Assembly: GCA_964520785.1 (NCBI GenBank)
Contig: CAZFQG010000050.1
Location: 1 to 34,363 of the forward strand
Reading direction: 5' to 3'
Length of the DNA stretch: 34,363 nucleotides
Source: CAZFQG01 sp964520785
GTDB lineage: Bacteria; Planctomycetota; Planctomycetia; Pirellulales; Thermoguttaceae
The notes beneath the pieces were generated by a model. That model saw only the letters and a list, made by a program, of their open reading frames with translations. It ran no database searches and was not told the origin of the DNA. The translations under genes and the position numbers were made by a program. This document shows positions 24,737 to 32,398 of the stretch, one piece after another. Numbering within the stretch: the first letter of the stretch is position 1; every line of letters starts with the position of its first letter.

Positions 24737-24948
24737 GGGCGTACGGTAGTACGAACGGGATTCAACCGGGTGGTGAAAGGGGCTTTCGGCAAGACCCGAT
24801 AACGGATTCTAGCCGATTCCGGCGGCGGATGCAAACTGAAAGACGCACCGCGCGAGTCAGCGAGTCACCGGGGTGCAAACGGACGGCGAAGCGGACTTTC
24901 GTCGGAAAACGGAATAAATGGTACGACTCGGTTTCGAATGCGTGCCGG

Positions 24949-25179
24949 TCAAACCGTTAGCGAATTCGGATCATTGGGAAGAATTTCGAAAAGATTCGCC
25001 CTTGCCGGATCGCTCGGGAACTCCATGAAACCCTCGCCGTGCGCGGCTCGCGCGGCGTCCCGCACGACCGACGACGTTCCCAAGACGAAGGGGGGGTCTT
25101 GTGGTCCGTCTCCCATGAACGAATCGTGGATCGCCTGACCCTGGCGTAGCAACACAAACTGTACCCCTACAAAAAACGT
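24949..25179 (-). pseudogene. Possible 3' remnant of a protein gene
   Basis: One minus-strand frame is open for about 75 codons and ends in TGA at 24949. It has G/C-rich third positions and a protein-like reading (QAIHDSFMGDGPQDPPFVLG, then EFPSDPARANLFEILPNDPN). It has no ribosome site and no family that I recognise. Overlapping frames are also open, so chance cannot be excluded. Confidence 0.25.
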
Positions 25180-25315
25180 TTACCGACCATCCTAAACTGC
25201 GCAACTTGACGCGATCCGGAGGTTGCAACCAAATAAATCAGCCCTTTCGCGGGGCCAATGGCCACGTTGGTCCGTCTCTTCGATACGGACACACACTTTC
25301 GAGGATAGGTTGTGA

Positions 25316-25370
25316 ATCTATTGCTTCGGCGAAAACGTCCAACAAGAGATATAAGTCTGACGGAGCACCA
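25316..25370 (-). mobile_element. Degenerate half copy of the MITE (copy D)
   Basis: Read on the minus strand, this stretch (TGGTGCTCCGTCAGACTTAT.. then TTGTTGG.. and CGCCGAAGCA) follows the left half of copies B and C with many changes. The opposite end is not found near 25260, so it is a truncated relic. Confidence 0.45.
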
Positions 25371-25384
25371 GGAGCGAAAGGCGA

Positions 25385-27082
25385 CTATGGCTGGCCTGCG
25401 CCAACCGTGTCGGTCGTTCCGGTGAAGCCCGGGCCGCCCGCGGCGACGTATCCGTGGCTCGCGCCGGAAACATCCGGGCTGACCCAAAACGAATACAGCC
25501 GGCCATCTCTCAAAAAGAAGCGAAACCGGACGGGTTTCGCCGCCACCGCCGCGAGGTCTTCGGCACCGTTCCACTTGACCGCGACGCGCGTTTCATCGCC
25601 CTGAACCGGCACGCAGTTCGCTTTCGAAAACGGCTCAATGACTCGGCCCGACTCGTCAAGGATCTCGGCCCGGAGCCTGCCCGCCGCCGCGTCGAGATTC
25701 ACGAACGGATGTTTGCCGGCGAAACGGACCGGTCGGGTGGTGAGCGTGCCCTCGGCCTTATCGGCGTCCATCGAGGCGAACCCGTCGCGACGCAGGAAGG
25801 CGACGCCCGTGCCGGCCGGTCCGGTCGTTCGGTCCCGCCAGCCGCTATGGTAGAAATAGAGTTTGTCGCCCACCACGAGGCAGCCGCCGCCGGCCGATTG
25901 GACGTTGCCCCAGTTCCACGCGTCGTCCGACTCGTCGATTCCCAGGAAGGGCCGCCGGTCGGGCCGGCTGAAGTGGAAGCCGTCGCGACTGTAGCCCAGC
26001 ATCACCTCGTTGCGTTTCTGATTTCCCCGCGCGGCCGGATCACCCTGCCAGATGGAAAACATGCCCAGCATCAGGCTCTCGTAGGCGACGGCGTCGAAGT
26101 TGTACAACTGGGCGTTCGCCTTGTCCTTGGCGAGAACGCCGCGGCCGTCGCGATCCCCCACGCCGTAGCCACCGGGATTGAACGGGTCCAGACGGTCGGC
26201 GCAGAGCCACGGTACAACCTCGTCGGCCGTCCACTCAAACCCTTTGGCCAGATCAGGATGCTCCCGATAGTACCGGGCGCGTCCGAAGCCGTTCGATACC
26301 CGCAGGCTGTAGACCCAGACCGTCCGAAACGGGTTGTAGAACACCGTATGGCGGTCGCCGAATTCGGCTCCGGGGCCGGCGCCCGGCGCGGTCGTACGAA
26401 TCGGGTTGCGTGCCACGACTTCGGACCAGTGGATTCCATCGGCCGACACGCGGAGCATGAGGTAGGGGTTGTTCTTGCCGAAATACACCATTTTGTAGCG
26501 CCGCCTCGGGTCGGGGTCGTTCAGGTCGAGCCAAACGATCGACGAATCCCGCGTTTCGCGCAAGACGACATTCGTGCCACTTTCTACGTCAAGCGAAGGT
26601 TTCTCCCAATGGAGTCCGTCTTTGCTCACGGCGTAGCAAGTCGACTCGCACCAGGCACCCATGTACCACATCTTGAAGTGACAATCGGCCGGATCGTACC
26701 AGACGCCGTCGCCGAAGACCATGGCGATCGCCCGGGTGGTGGCCTTCTCCCAAGGCCGGTCGGGGGTGATCACCGGATTGCCCGAGTACGGCTCGACCCG
26801 ATGGTAGGTCCGCTTGAGAGTCGTGTTTTCAATCAGGAAGTCGTCGACGAAGAGCTGACGTCCCACGTCGATCGGGACGACCGCCGGCGGGTTCTTCAAG
26901 TAGGGGACCGGCTGGGGATCGAGCGTGAGTTCCCGGCGAGGCGGCCACTGGTCGGGCAGGCGGATGCCGTTGTAGAGGCATTCACGGTCGTCATTCGATT
27001 CGGAGGTCGCGGTCCAAGCAGATAGGGCCACTATGACGAGCCACATCGCGCAGGCATCAACGGCCATTTTCGAGAGACGCAT
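25385..27082 (-). CDS. Exported five-bladed beta-propeller glycosidase-like protein
   Basis: The 565-residue protein has an N-terminal hydrophobic export segment (AMWLVIVALSAWTATSES). It then shows a GH32/43/68/130-style propeller: VDDFLIENTTLKRTYHRVEPYSGNPVITPDRPWE at the first blade, DPADCHFKMWYMGAW and SKDGLHWEKP, YKMVYFGKNNPYLMLRVSADGIHWSE, and YSRDGFHFSRPDRRPF further on. Repeated SxDGxHW motifs mark the blades. A small beta-sandwich closes the C-terminus. Acidic residues that could act as nucleophile and acid are plausible, for example in VDDF and GIDESDDAW, but are not proven. In planctomycetes such proteins accompany polysaccharide-degrading sets. The tail (SHGYVAAGGPGFTGTTDTVGAGQP) is low-complexity. 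Upstream, 27083-27488 contains no gene. Confidence 0.75.
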   Translation of the reverse strand: MRLSKMAVDACAMWLVIVALSAWTATSESNDDRECLYNGIRLPDQWPPRRELTLDPQPVPYLKNPPAVVPIDVGRQLFVDDFLIENTTLKRTYHRVEPYSGNPVITPDRPWEKATTRAIAMVFGDGVWYDPADCHFKMWYMGAWCESTCYAVSKDGLHWEKPSLDVESGTNVVLRETRDSSIVWLDLNDPDPRRRYKMVYFGKNNPYLMLRVSADGIHWSEVVARNPIRTTAPGAGPGAEFGDRHTVFYNPFRTVWVYSLRVSNGFGRARYYREHPDLAKGFEWTADEVVPWLCADRLDPFNPGGYGVGDRDGRGVLAKDKANAQLYNFDAVAYESLMLGMFSIWQGDPAARGNQKRNEVMLGYSRDGFHFSRPDRRPFLGIDESDDAWNWGNVQSAGGGCLVVGDKLYFYHSGWRDRTTGPAGTGVAFLRRDGFASMDADKAEGTLTTRPVRFAGKHPFVNLDAAAGRLRAEILDESGRVIEPFSKANCVPVQGDETRVAVKWNGAEDLAAVAAKPVRFRFFLRDGRLYSFWVSPDVSGASHGYVAAGGPGFTGTTDTVGAGQP

Positions 27083-27488
27083 GATTGCATTGCCTTTTCT
27101 TGCATAAGGATAATGGGCGTCGGCGGGTCACCGGTTGAAACCCGAGTAACCGAAAATCGCCCCGTTCAAGTTAGCGGAGTTCCGGCGGCAGTGCAACGCA
27201 GTCCGTGGCACCCGCCGAGAACGTCAGCCGAGAACACAGTTCCGTCCACGGGACCCGCATAGAGAACCGCCTCACAGGTGGCACTACGAACGGGAATACG
27301 ACCAATAGGTAGGCCGTCCCACGCGGGAAAGCCGTCACACCAAACACCCTGTGACGGCTAGTTTATCATTATTAACTCACAATTCCCTTGACATTTATAC
27401 TGGGGTCACTAATGGTTACCATTCAGAATTCTTGTTTGCAATCCGTTTATCCTGTTGACAATAATGACACTCCAGTATTATACTAAGA
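27083..27488. promoter_or_regulatory. ~400-bp divergent regulatory region
   Basis: Several strong structures lie here and no gene. A perfect 10-bp stem, AGCCGTCACA (27330-27339) with TGTGACGGCT (27350-27359), has a 10-nt loop. A 13-nt palindrome AATGGT-T-ACCATT (27411-27423) could be an operator. It lies between the inverted arms ATACTGGGGTCA (27397-27408) and TGACACTCCAGTAT (27465-27478). A perfect TTGACA also occurs at 27388. The second half is clearly more A+T-rich than the surroundings. Confidence 0.5.
27455..27484 (+). promoter_or_regulatory. Sigma-70-type promoter immediately before the dockerin gene
   Basis: TTGACA (27455-27460) and TATACT (27479-27484) are separated by 18 bp. Transcription would begin at about 27491, which is at the TTG proposed as the reading-frame start at 27489. 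Either the message is leaderless or the true start codon lies further in. Confidence 0.55.
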
Positions 27489-28481
27489 TTGATCGCGGTT
27501 CGGAACACGTCGGACAACGCCCACGCGTTGTGGGCGCATTTCATTCCAGGCGTTGCCTACTGGGACCACGTGGTGGTTAACGCCGCCGCCCCCACTCCCA
27601 CGGAACCCCCGCCCCCTCTGGGTGGCGGACTGAACGTCGATGTCACGTTCGAGAGCGGCGCCTTGCCGACCGATCTTGGAATGACCGCGGGTGGCGGGAT
27701 CGATCCCGTACCCAACGTATCGGACGGCGTGTGGACCAACGTTCGTCTTGCGGGAGAAAGCAGTTTCTGGAGTTCCACCAAATTCGGCCAACGGATCGAA
27801 GCGTCAGTGATCCACGGGTTCGCGGAAGTCGAGCAGGCCACGCTGACCGGCACGGCCGACGACCAGACGATCGTCGGGTTCGGCACCAGTATGGCGGGTT
27901 CGTTCGCGTTCACGCTTGGACTGGTCAACGGTGGAGTGAACGGCCTTGCCGGCGGCAGCGCGAGTTCCATTGATATTGAGCTTCCCAACGGCGACGGCGC
28001 GAAGCACAAGTACGGCTGGGAAGTCGATACTTCCTCCGGTATCCTCAAAGTGTTCTTCGACGACGCGCAGGTCGGCGACGCGGAACGATACAGCGTATCC
28101 GGCAACTTCTTCGGCGAAGAGGCGATTTACTTCGGCGATGCCAGCGGCGGCAACGACCACAGCGAAGTGTGGCACCGCTGGGTGATCGCGGAAGGATACT
28201 ATCCCGTCGCACAGACTATTCCCGGTGACGCGAACGGCGACGGCGCCGTCGACAGCGCGGACTTGGACATTGTCCGCGGCAACTGGGGTTCCTCGGTCAC
28301 GCCAGGCGACCTCTCGATGGGTGATCTTTCCGGCGACGGGCTGGTCGACAGCGCCGATCTCGACCTCGTTCGAGGCAACTGGGGGGCGACAACCGCGGCG
28401 GCCGTGCCGGAACCGGCAATCGGCGTCTTCGTGATCGCGTTGCTCATCTTCCTTGGGACGCGCGTGCGCCGGACGAAATGA
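27489..28481 (+). CDS. Dockerin and PEP-CTERM surface protein, apparently lacking its N-terminus
   Basis: The 330-codon frame starts at a TTG with no ribosome site and no signal peptide, while its C-terminus is that of an exported protein. A beta-sandwich resembling a lectin or laminin-G-like domain (about 45-235: NVDVTFESGALPTDLGM...WSSTKFGQRIEASV...GWEVDTSSGILKVFFDD) is followed by a type I dockerin (about 243-302, loops DANGDGAVDSAD and DLSGDGLVDSAD, each followed by LDxVRGNWG). A PEP-CTERM sorting signal ends it: VPEP, a hydrophobic helix (IGVFVIALLIFLGT) and RVRRTK. A stop at 27465 rules out an upstream extension in this frame, so the 5' part with the export signal seems deleted. A pseudogene or cytoplasmic remnant is likely. 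Confidence 0.75.
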   Translation: MIAVRNTSDNAHALWAHFIPGVAYWDHVVVNAAAPTPTEPPPPLGGGLNVDVTFESGALPTDLGMTAGGGIDPVPNVSDGVWTNVRLAGESSFWSSTKFGQRIEASVIHGFAEVEQATLTGTADDQTIVGFGTSMAGSFAFTLGLVNGGVNGLAGGSASSIDIELPNGDGAKHKYGWEVDTSSGILKVFFDDAQVGDAERYSVSGNFFGEEAIYFGDASGGNDHSEVWHRWVIAEGYYPVAQTIPGDANGDGAVDSADLDIVRGNWGSSVTPGDLSMGDLSGDGLVDSADLDLVRGNWGATTAAAVPEPAIGVFVIALLIFLGTRVRRTK

Positions 28482-28567
28482 AACGACGGGGCGTGGTATT
28501 GGAATTCCCGCACGGGCCTCTATACTGGGGTGTGGTGGGACGTTCGAAGTTGAAGGAGGGTGGAGAC

Positions 28568-29055
28568 ATGCGTGTTGACACCGGACAAAGGCGTGCTTTT
28601 ACCTTGGTTGAGCTTCTCGTGGTGATCGCCATCATCGGCATCCTGATCGCCCTGCTGCTTCCGGCGGTGCAGGCGGCGCGAGAGGCGGCCCGGCGGAGCC
28701 AGTGTTTGAACAACTTCAAGCAAATCGGCGTCGCGCTGCACAACTATCACACCAGCCACGGCCGGTTTCCGCCGGGAGAGCAATACCACGTCTCCTGGTG
28801 TACGCCGCCGGGGCCGTCCGCGACCGGCAACGTGGTCGGTTTCGCCTGGAGCGGTCTCATCATTCCCTACATGGAAAACACTACATGGAAAACAAACAAG
28901 TCCAAGACGACTATGGATTTTCCAGCTATCATCCCGGAGGATGCCATTTCCTCCTGGTCGACGGCAGTTCGATCTTTTTGGAAGAGACGACTGACGCCGC
29001 GGTACTGAAGCATTTAACCACGCGGAACGGCGGCGAAGTGGTAGCTTTACCTTAA
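28568..29055 (+). pseudogene. DUF1559 prepilin-like protein, broken by a 14-bp tandem duplication
   Basis: The ATG at 28568 follows AAGGAGG at 8 nt. The start reads as a type IV prepilin-like leader and helix (RRAFTLVELLVVIAIIGILIALLLPAVQAAREAARR) and the DUF1559 block SQCLNNFKQIGVALHNYH. At 28867-28894 the 14-bp unit CTACATGGAAAACA occurs twice in tandem and shifts the frame, giving a false end at 29008. Removing one unit restores MENKQVQDDYGFSSYHPGGCHFLLVDGSS...LTTRNGGEVVALP with stop at 29053-29055, the normal DUF1559 C-terminus including the DG motif. Even restored, the protein would be only ~157 residues, about half the usual length, so an internal deletion probably preceded the duplication. 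Such proteins are assumed to form pseudopilin-like surface structures. Confidence 0.85.
28867..28894. repeat. 14-bp tandem duplication causing a frameshift
   Basis: CTACATGGAAAACA is present at 28867-28880 and again at 28881-28894 with no gap. Because 14 is not a multiple of three it disrupts the DUF1559 reading frame. Replication slippage could add or remove it. Confidence 0.9.
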
Positions 29056-29097
29056 ACACTTTTTGAGACATCCAGCGTTTTCATTTTCGCCCTTGCC

Positions 29098-29206
29098 TAG
29101 TGCTTTGTCAACACTTGTTTTCCGGGTTGGCAACATGGCGAAGCACCGCAATCTCCCGAGTGAATCCAAAACGGCAACCCGAACATTTGCGTTTGACAAA
29201 GCACTA
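29098..29206 (+). mobile_element. MITE-like palindromic element, copy C (best-preserved ends)
   Basis: TAGTGCTTTGTCAA at the left and TTGACAAAGCACTA at the right form a perfect 14-bp terminal inverted repeat including a TA at each end, which looks like a TA target duplication. Internal arms CGGGTTGGCAAC / GGCAACCCG extend the palindrome. The element is 109 bp and non-coding. It lies 43 bp after the DUF1559 stop and 54 bp before the next gene. Confidence 0.9.
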
Positions 29207-29259
29207 GACGCCTCCCGCCCGCATTCCAGCGGATCCTCAAGAGCCTAAGGAGAAACATC

Positions 29260-30270
29260 GTGAAACGACGGCTATTCATTATTCACACCGGTCTGGTCTG
29301 TTTGCTGATCGGCCTCGCGGCGTGCCCCGCGCGGGCCGCTGAACGCACCGCCCCCAAGGTTCTTCGCGACCTGTTCTGGGTGTGGGACACGCCGAGGCGA
29401 AGCACGCCGGGGGAACATACCGCGGCCACGTTCGCCCAAGCCACGGGCGCTGAAAAAGCAAAGCTCCTGGGAACGCCGAATATCGTCATGGCCGGAGCCG
29501 GTTTGCCCAGCGACGAACAGCAGGCGGACGCCTGGACCGGCGCCGTCAGCCATTGTCCGCGGATCATCTGGGAAATCTGCCCCGACGGCACGGACAACGG
29601 CGAGGTCAAGCCGCCCTTCGTCTACGAGAAACGCATTGCCCTGATTGGCAAACTCGCCGCGAAATACCCGCAGATCGAGGGCGTGCTTCTCGACGACATG
29701 AGCAGTGTGGGCATCAATCATGGTTTCGCGCCGGAACACGTGAAAAACATCCGCGCGATGCTCGACGACAAGTGTCCGGCGGTGAAAATCTGGGGCGTGC
29801 TGTACACAATGAACTTCGAGCGCGACGGCGTGGTGCCGATCGTTCAAGAGACCGACGTTATCAATCTGTGGGTGTGGCACGCCAAGGATCTCGTCAATCT
29901 GGAGGAATACGTCGCCCATTGCGAGAAGACCTTCCCCGACAAACCGATCGTGCTGGGATTGTACCTGCGCGATTACGGCGACGGCAAACCGATGACGAAG
30001 GAAAATATGGAGTTGCAGTGCGAAACGGCGCGGAAGCTGGCCCATGAAGGACGTATTAAGGGGATCGTCTTCCTGACCATCGACAATGACGAGGAGATCG
30101 TCCGCTGGACGGCCGATTGGATCGAGCGGGTGGGGGACGAGCGGATCGGCGCCCCCGCAAACATTGAGCGAACCGCGACGCCGGCGGCTGGCGCCTCGAT
30201 CCGCCTTGTCAGTGAGACGGCGGAATCGACCCGCCCCGAACCGATTGACGTTTCGGCGAAGAAGGAATAG
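29260..30270 (+). CDS. Exported hypothetical protein, probably a TIM-barrel-like fold
   Basis: The GTG at 29260 has AAGGAG 7 nt upstream. It encodes a signal peptide (LFIIHTGLVCLLIGLAACPARA, with AAC as a possible lipobox). The mature ~310 residues alternate strands and helices in a barrel-like way: LRDLFWVWDTP, NIVMAGAGLP, PRIIWEICPDG, IEGVLLDDMSS, VKIWGVLYTMNF, DVINLWVWHAKDL, PIVLGLYLRDYG, IKGIVFLTIDNDEE. Several Asp/Glu at strand ends (LDDM, YLRDYGDG, TIDNDEE) could be catalytic, as in glycoside hydrolases, but no family is recognised. It is immediately followed by the leader of a related gene (LWVWGNPEM versus LFWVWDTPR), whose remainder is missing and replaced by a GntR gene. Confidence 0.75.
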   Translation: MKRRLFIIHTGLVCLLIGLAACPARAAERTAPKVLRDLFWVWDTPRRSTPGEHTAATFAQATGAEKAKLLGTPNIVMAGAGLPSDEQQADAWTGAVSHCPRIIWEICPDGTDNGEVKPPFVYEKRIALIGKLAAKYPQIEGVLLDDMSSVGINHGFAPEHVKNIRAMLDDKCPAVKIWGVLYTMNFERDGVVPIVQETDVINLWVWHAKDLVNLEEYVAHCEKTFPDKPIVLGLYLRDYGDGKPMTKENMELQCETARKLAHEGRIKGIVFLTIDNDEEIVRWTADWIERVGDERIGAPANIERTATPAAGASIRLVSETAESTRPEPIDVSAKKE

Positions 30271-30280
30271 GGAGGATTCG

Positions 30281-30472
30281 ATTGCGAAAACACTGTCGTG
30301 TGCAATCGCGGTGAACATAGCGGTCACGATGACCCTCGGCGTGGGCGGCGAGGTTTGCGCCTCCGACGTGGATATCGGGAATAAACAAATCCAAGATTGC
30401 CTTTGGGTGTGGGGCAATCCGGAGATGTGCCGCCAAGTGGAATTATCCACCAGTGAAGAGAATTTTCGGAGT
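30281..30472 (+). pseudogene. Truncated 5' end of a second secreted protein gene, in frame with GntR
   Basis: A GGAGG (30271-30275) is followed by ATTGCGAAAACACTG, where ATT stands in the place of a start ATG. The reading is a signal peptide (AKTLSCAIAVNIAVTMTLGVGGEVCAS) plus DVDIGNKQIQDCLWVWGNPEM. The LWVW.xP segment parallels LFWVWDTPR at the same place in the gene just upstream. After ~64 codons the frame runs into the GntR start without a stop. It looks like the remnant of a paralogue of 29260-30270. Confidence 0.55.
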
Positions 30473-31159
30473 ATGACCAACAAATCCAACCAGGCGTATC
30501 GGCGCATTAAGCAGGCCATCGAGGAGGGGCAAGTCCCGCCGGGCGAGCGTCTCACCGAGGCGCGGGCCGCTGAACTGGTCGGAATGAGCCGGGGACCGGT
30601 CCGGGAGTCGTTGGTGCGGTTGGAAGCCGAAGGGCTGCTTCAGAATTGCGGTTCGCGCCGCAGCCGCGTCGTCGCCTACGTCGAGGATCAAAACCCCGAA
30701 GAAATGCTGGCACGGTACGAACTCCGCGAGCAGATCGAAAGCGGCGCGGCATGGCTGGCTGCCAAGAACATGACCGGCTGGCAGATTGACTATCTTCGCG
30801 AATTGACGGAAGAGCTGGAAAGCGGAGTTCGGGAGAACGACCCCAAAAGATATTCGGAACTGGTGGGAAGCTACCGACAGTTCGTTCTCGAGAAGTGCGG
30901 CAATTCTTTGATGATGGATATCTGGAGGACGTACAATCTTTCCCCGCCCCAGCCCCGATCCGAGAAGGTGAAAGCCGAGATATTCGGATTGATCCCGGAC
31001 GGGGAGAAGGAGGAACCCTCGTTTAGGGAGATCACGGATGCAATCGCCTCGCACAACTCCGATCTGGCGGAACAACTGATGAAGAAACGGGTCCGCAAGA
31101 TTACAGAGGCCATTCGCAAGTATGTCTGGAAACTCCAACGGGAGGAGGAGCGGTCTTAG
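30473..31159 (+). CDS. GntR-family (FadR/FCD-type) transcriptional regulator
   Basis: From the ATG at 30473 the protein has 228 residues, the normal length for the FCD subgroup. The N-terminal winged helix reads AYRRIKQAIEEGQVPPGERLTEARAAELVGMSRGPVRESLVRLEAEGLLQ, the GntR signature. A helical effector domain follows (ARYELREQIESGAAWLAAKNM, YRQFVLEKCGNSLMMDIWRTYN, ITDAIASHNSDLAEQLMKKRVRKI), with Asp/His positions that could hold a metal in FCD domains. The reading frame continues upstream into a secretion leader, but an exported regulator makes no sense, so that start is rejected even though GGAG lies only 2 nt from the ATG. FCD regulators commonly repress sugar-acid catabolic genes and respond to the pathway acid. 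The genes at 31240-34271 are likely targets (inferred). Confidence 0.85.
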   Translation: MTNKSNQAYRRIKQAIEEGQVPPGERLTEARAAELVGMSRGPVRESLVRLEAEGLLQNCGSRRSRVVAYVEDQNPEEMLARYELREQIESGAAWLAAKNMTGWQIDYLRELTEELESGVRENDPKRYSELVGSYRQFVLEKCGNSLMMDIWRTYNLSPPQPRSEKVKAEIFGLIPDGEKEEPSFREITDAIASHNSDLAEQLMKKRVRKITEAIRKYVWKLQREEERS

Positions 31160-31239
31160 AGACAGACATGCATTTCTGAGAGGAATCACCGAACGAGCGT
31201 CAACCTCGATAACATCCATGACATGAAACGGATTGCCCG

Positions 31240-32391
31240 ATGAACGACGTAGCCGTTTGTCTTTTCGCCTGGGACTTCTGCGACGAAGGGGTCGATCCGC
31301 TTCTTGAGCGACTGGCGGAACTGGGTGCGACGTCGATCTTCTTGGCGAGTGTCTATCATGCCGGATGGTTTCTCCTGCCACACAATCCGAAGCGTAAATG
31401 CCATTTCTGCGAAGACGGAGCAGCCTATTTCCATCCCGATGCATCGCTCTACGAGAATACTCCGCTGAAGCCCAGAATCGCCGAGATTGCCGCCCGTACG
31501 GACTGGTTCGAAAAAGTGAGCCGTCGGTTGGATACCTACGGTCTGCGAATGACAGCCTGGACCGTATGCAATCACAATACACCCTTGGGGCTTGCCCATC
31601 CGCGGCACACGGTTCGAAACGCTTTCGGCGACAGCTATCCGCATGCTTTGACGCCCGCCAGCGAGGCCGTGCGGCGGTATATTCGCGCCCTGGCCGTGGA
31701 TCTGGCCGGCCGCTATCGCTTGCGGTCCGTCTTCCTGGAAGCCCCCAACTATCGAGGGCGCAAACACGGCCATCATCACGAACGGGAACTCGTCGCGCTC
31801 GGCGACCTGGAAAACGCCCTGTTCGACGTTAGTTTTTCCGAACATGACATGGCCGCCGCTTGTGCCGCCGGTGTCGATGCGGAACACGTTCGCCGCCGCA
31901 TCCGCGATCACCTCCATCGCTATCTGGGCGCGGCTCCCGACCGGCCTTCCGACTTGCCGCGGACCATGGAGCAGTTCGTGGAACGGTGTCCGGCGCTCGT
32001 CGATTACCTGGCCGTCCTCGACGCTCGAGTGACGAGCCTGGTGACCGAGATCAAGGACGACCTGCGGCCGCTGGACGTCGAACTGGAGGGCGTCGAACCA
32101 ATCGCCGCTTACGACACCCGGGTGGTAGGCGCCTACGGTAGGACTCCTCAAGAGATCGCCCGGCTGACGAGCGAAGCCAAATCGAAAGCGGCGCCGCACC
32201 AGCGTATCCGCGTGGGGTTTCGCTTGGGCGGCGATCCCCCCGGCCAGAAGCCCGCGATCGGGAATCCGGAAAAGGCTCGCCAGTGTGTTCGCGCGGCCGA
32301 GGAGAACGGTGCCGACTCGATCTTCTTCTACAACTACTCCGAATCGCCATTAGTCTGCCTGAGCTGGATACGCCACGCCGTATCCGGTTGA
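31240..32391 (+). CDS. Hypothetical TIM-barrel-like protein next to sugar-acid genes
   Basis: This is a 383-residue protein without signal peptide or membrane segments. Strand-like units ending in polar residues (VAVCLFAWDFCDEGVD, ATSIFLASVYHAG, LRMTAWTVCNHNTPLG, LRSVFLEAPNYRG, QRIRVGFRLGGDPP, GADSIFFYNYSE) suggest a glycoside-hydrolase- or amidohydrolase-like barrel. HPDASLYENTPLKPR and CNHNT are probable active-site loops, and HGHHHERE is a His cluster that might bind metal. I cannot name a family. It follows the GntR gene by 80 bp and converges with the creatininase gene, 7 bp from its end. The start lacks a strong ribosome site (GGATTGCCCGATG), so the exact N-terminus is moderately sure. 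A role in the same catabolic pathway is an inference. Confidence 0.7.
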   Translation: MNDVAVCLFAWDFCDEGVDPLLERLAELGATSIFLASVYHAGWFLLPHNPKRKCHFCEDGAAYFHPDASLYENTPLKPRIAEIAARTDWFEKVSRRLDTYGLRMTAWTVCNHNTPLGLAHPRHTVRNAFGDSYPHALTPASEAVRRYIRALAVDLAGRYRLRSVFLEAPNYRGRKHGHHHERELVALGDLENALFDVSFSEHDMAAACAAGVDAEHVRRRIRDHLHRYLGAAPDRPSDLPRTMEQFVERCPALVDYLAVLDARVTSLVTEIKDDLRPLDVELEGVEPIAAYDTRVVGAYGRTPQEIARLTSEAKSKAAPHQRIRVGFRLGGDPPGQKPAIGNPEKARQCVRAAEENGADSIFFYNYSESPLVCLSWIRHAVSG

Positions 32392-32398
32392 GCTGACC

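Larger units (their letters stand above)
24737..25384. other. ~650-bp region without an intact gene
   Basis: This holds a minus-strand coding-like remnant (24949-25179) and a degenerate half copy of the MITE (25316-25370). No complete gene, RNA or clear promoter is supportable. It separates the starts of the M14 gene and the stop of the propeller glycosidase gene, both on the minus strand. Confidence 0.5.

Noticed and set aside
27170..27310. Minus-strand stretch reading AVLYAGPVDGTVFSADVLGG
   Set aside because: About 43 open codons without start or ribosome site and without a recognised family; too short to separate from chance.
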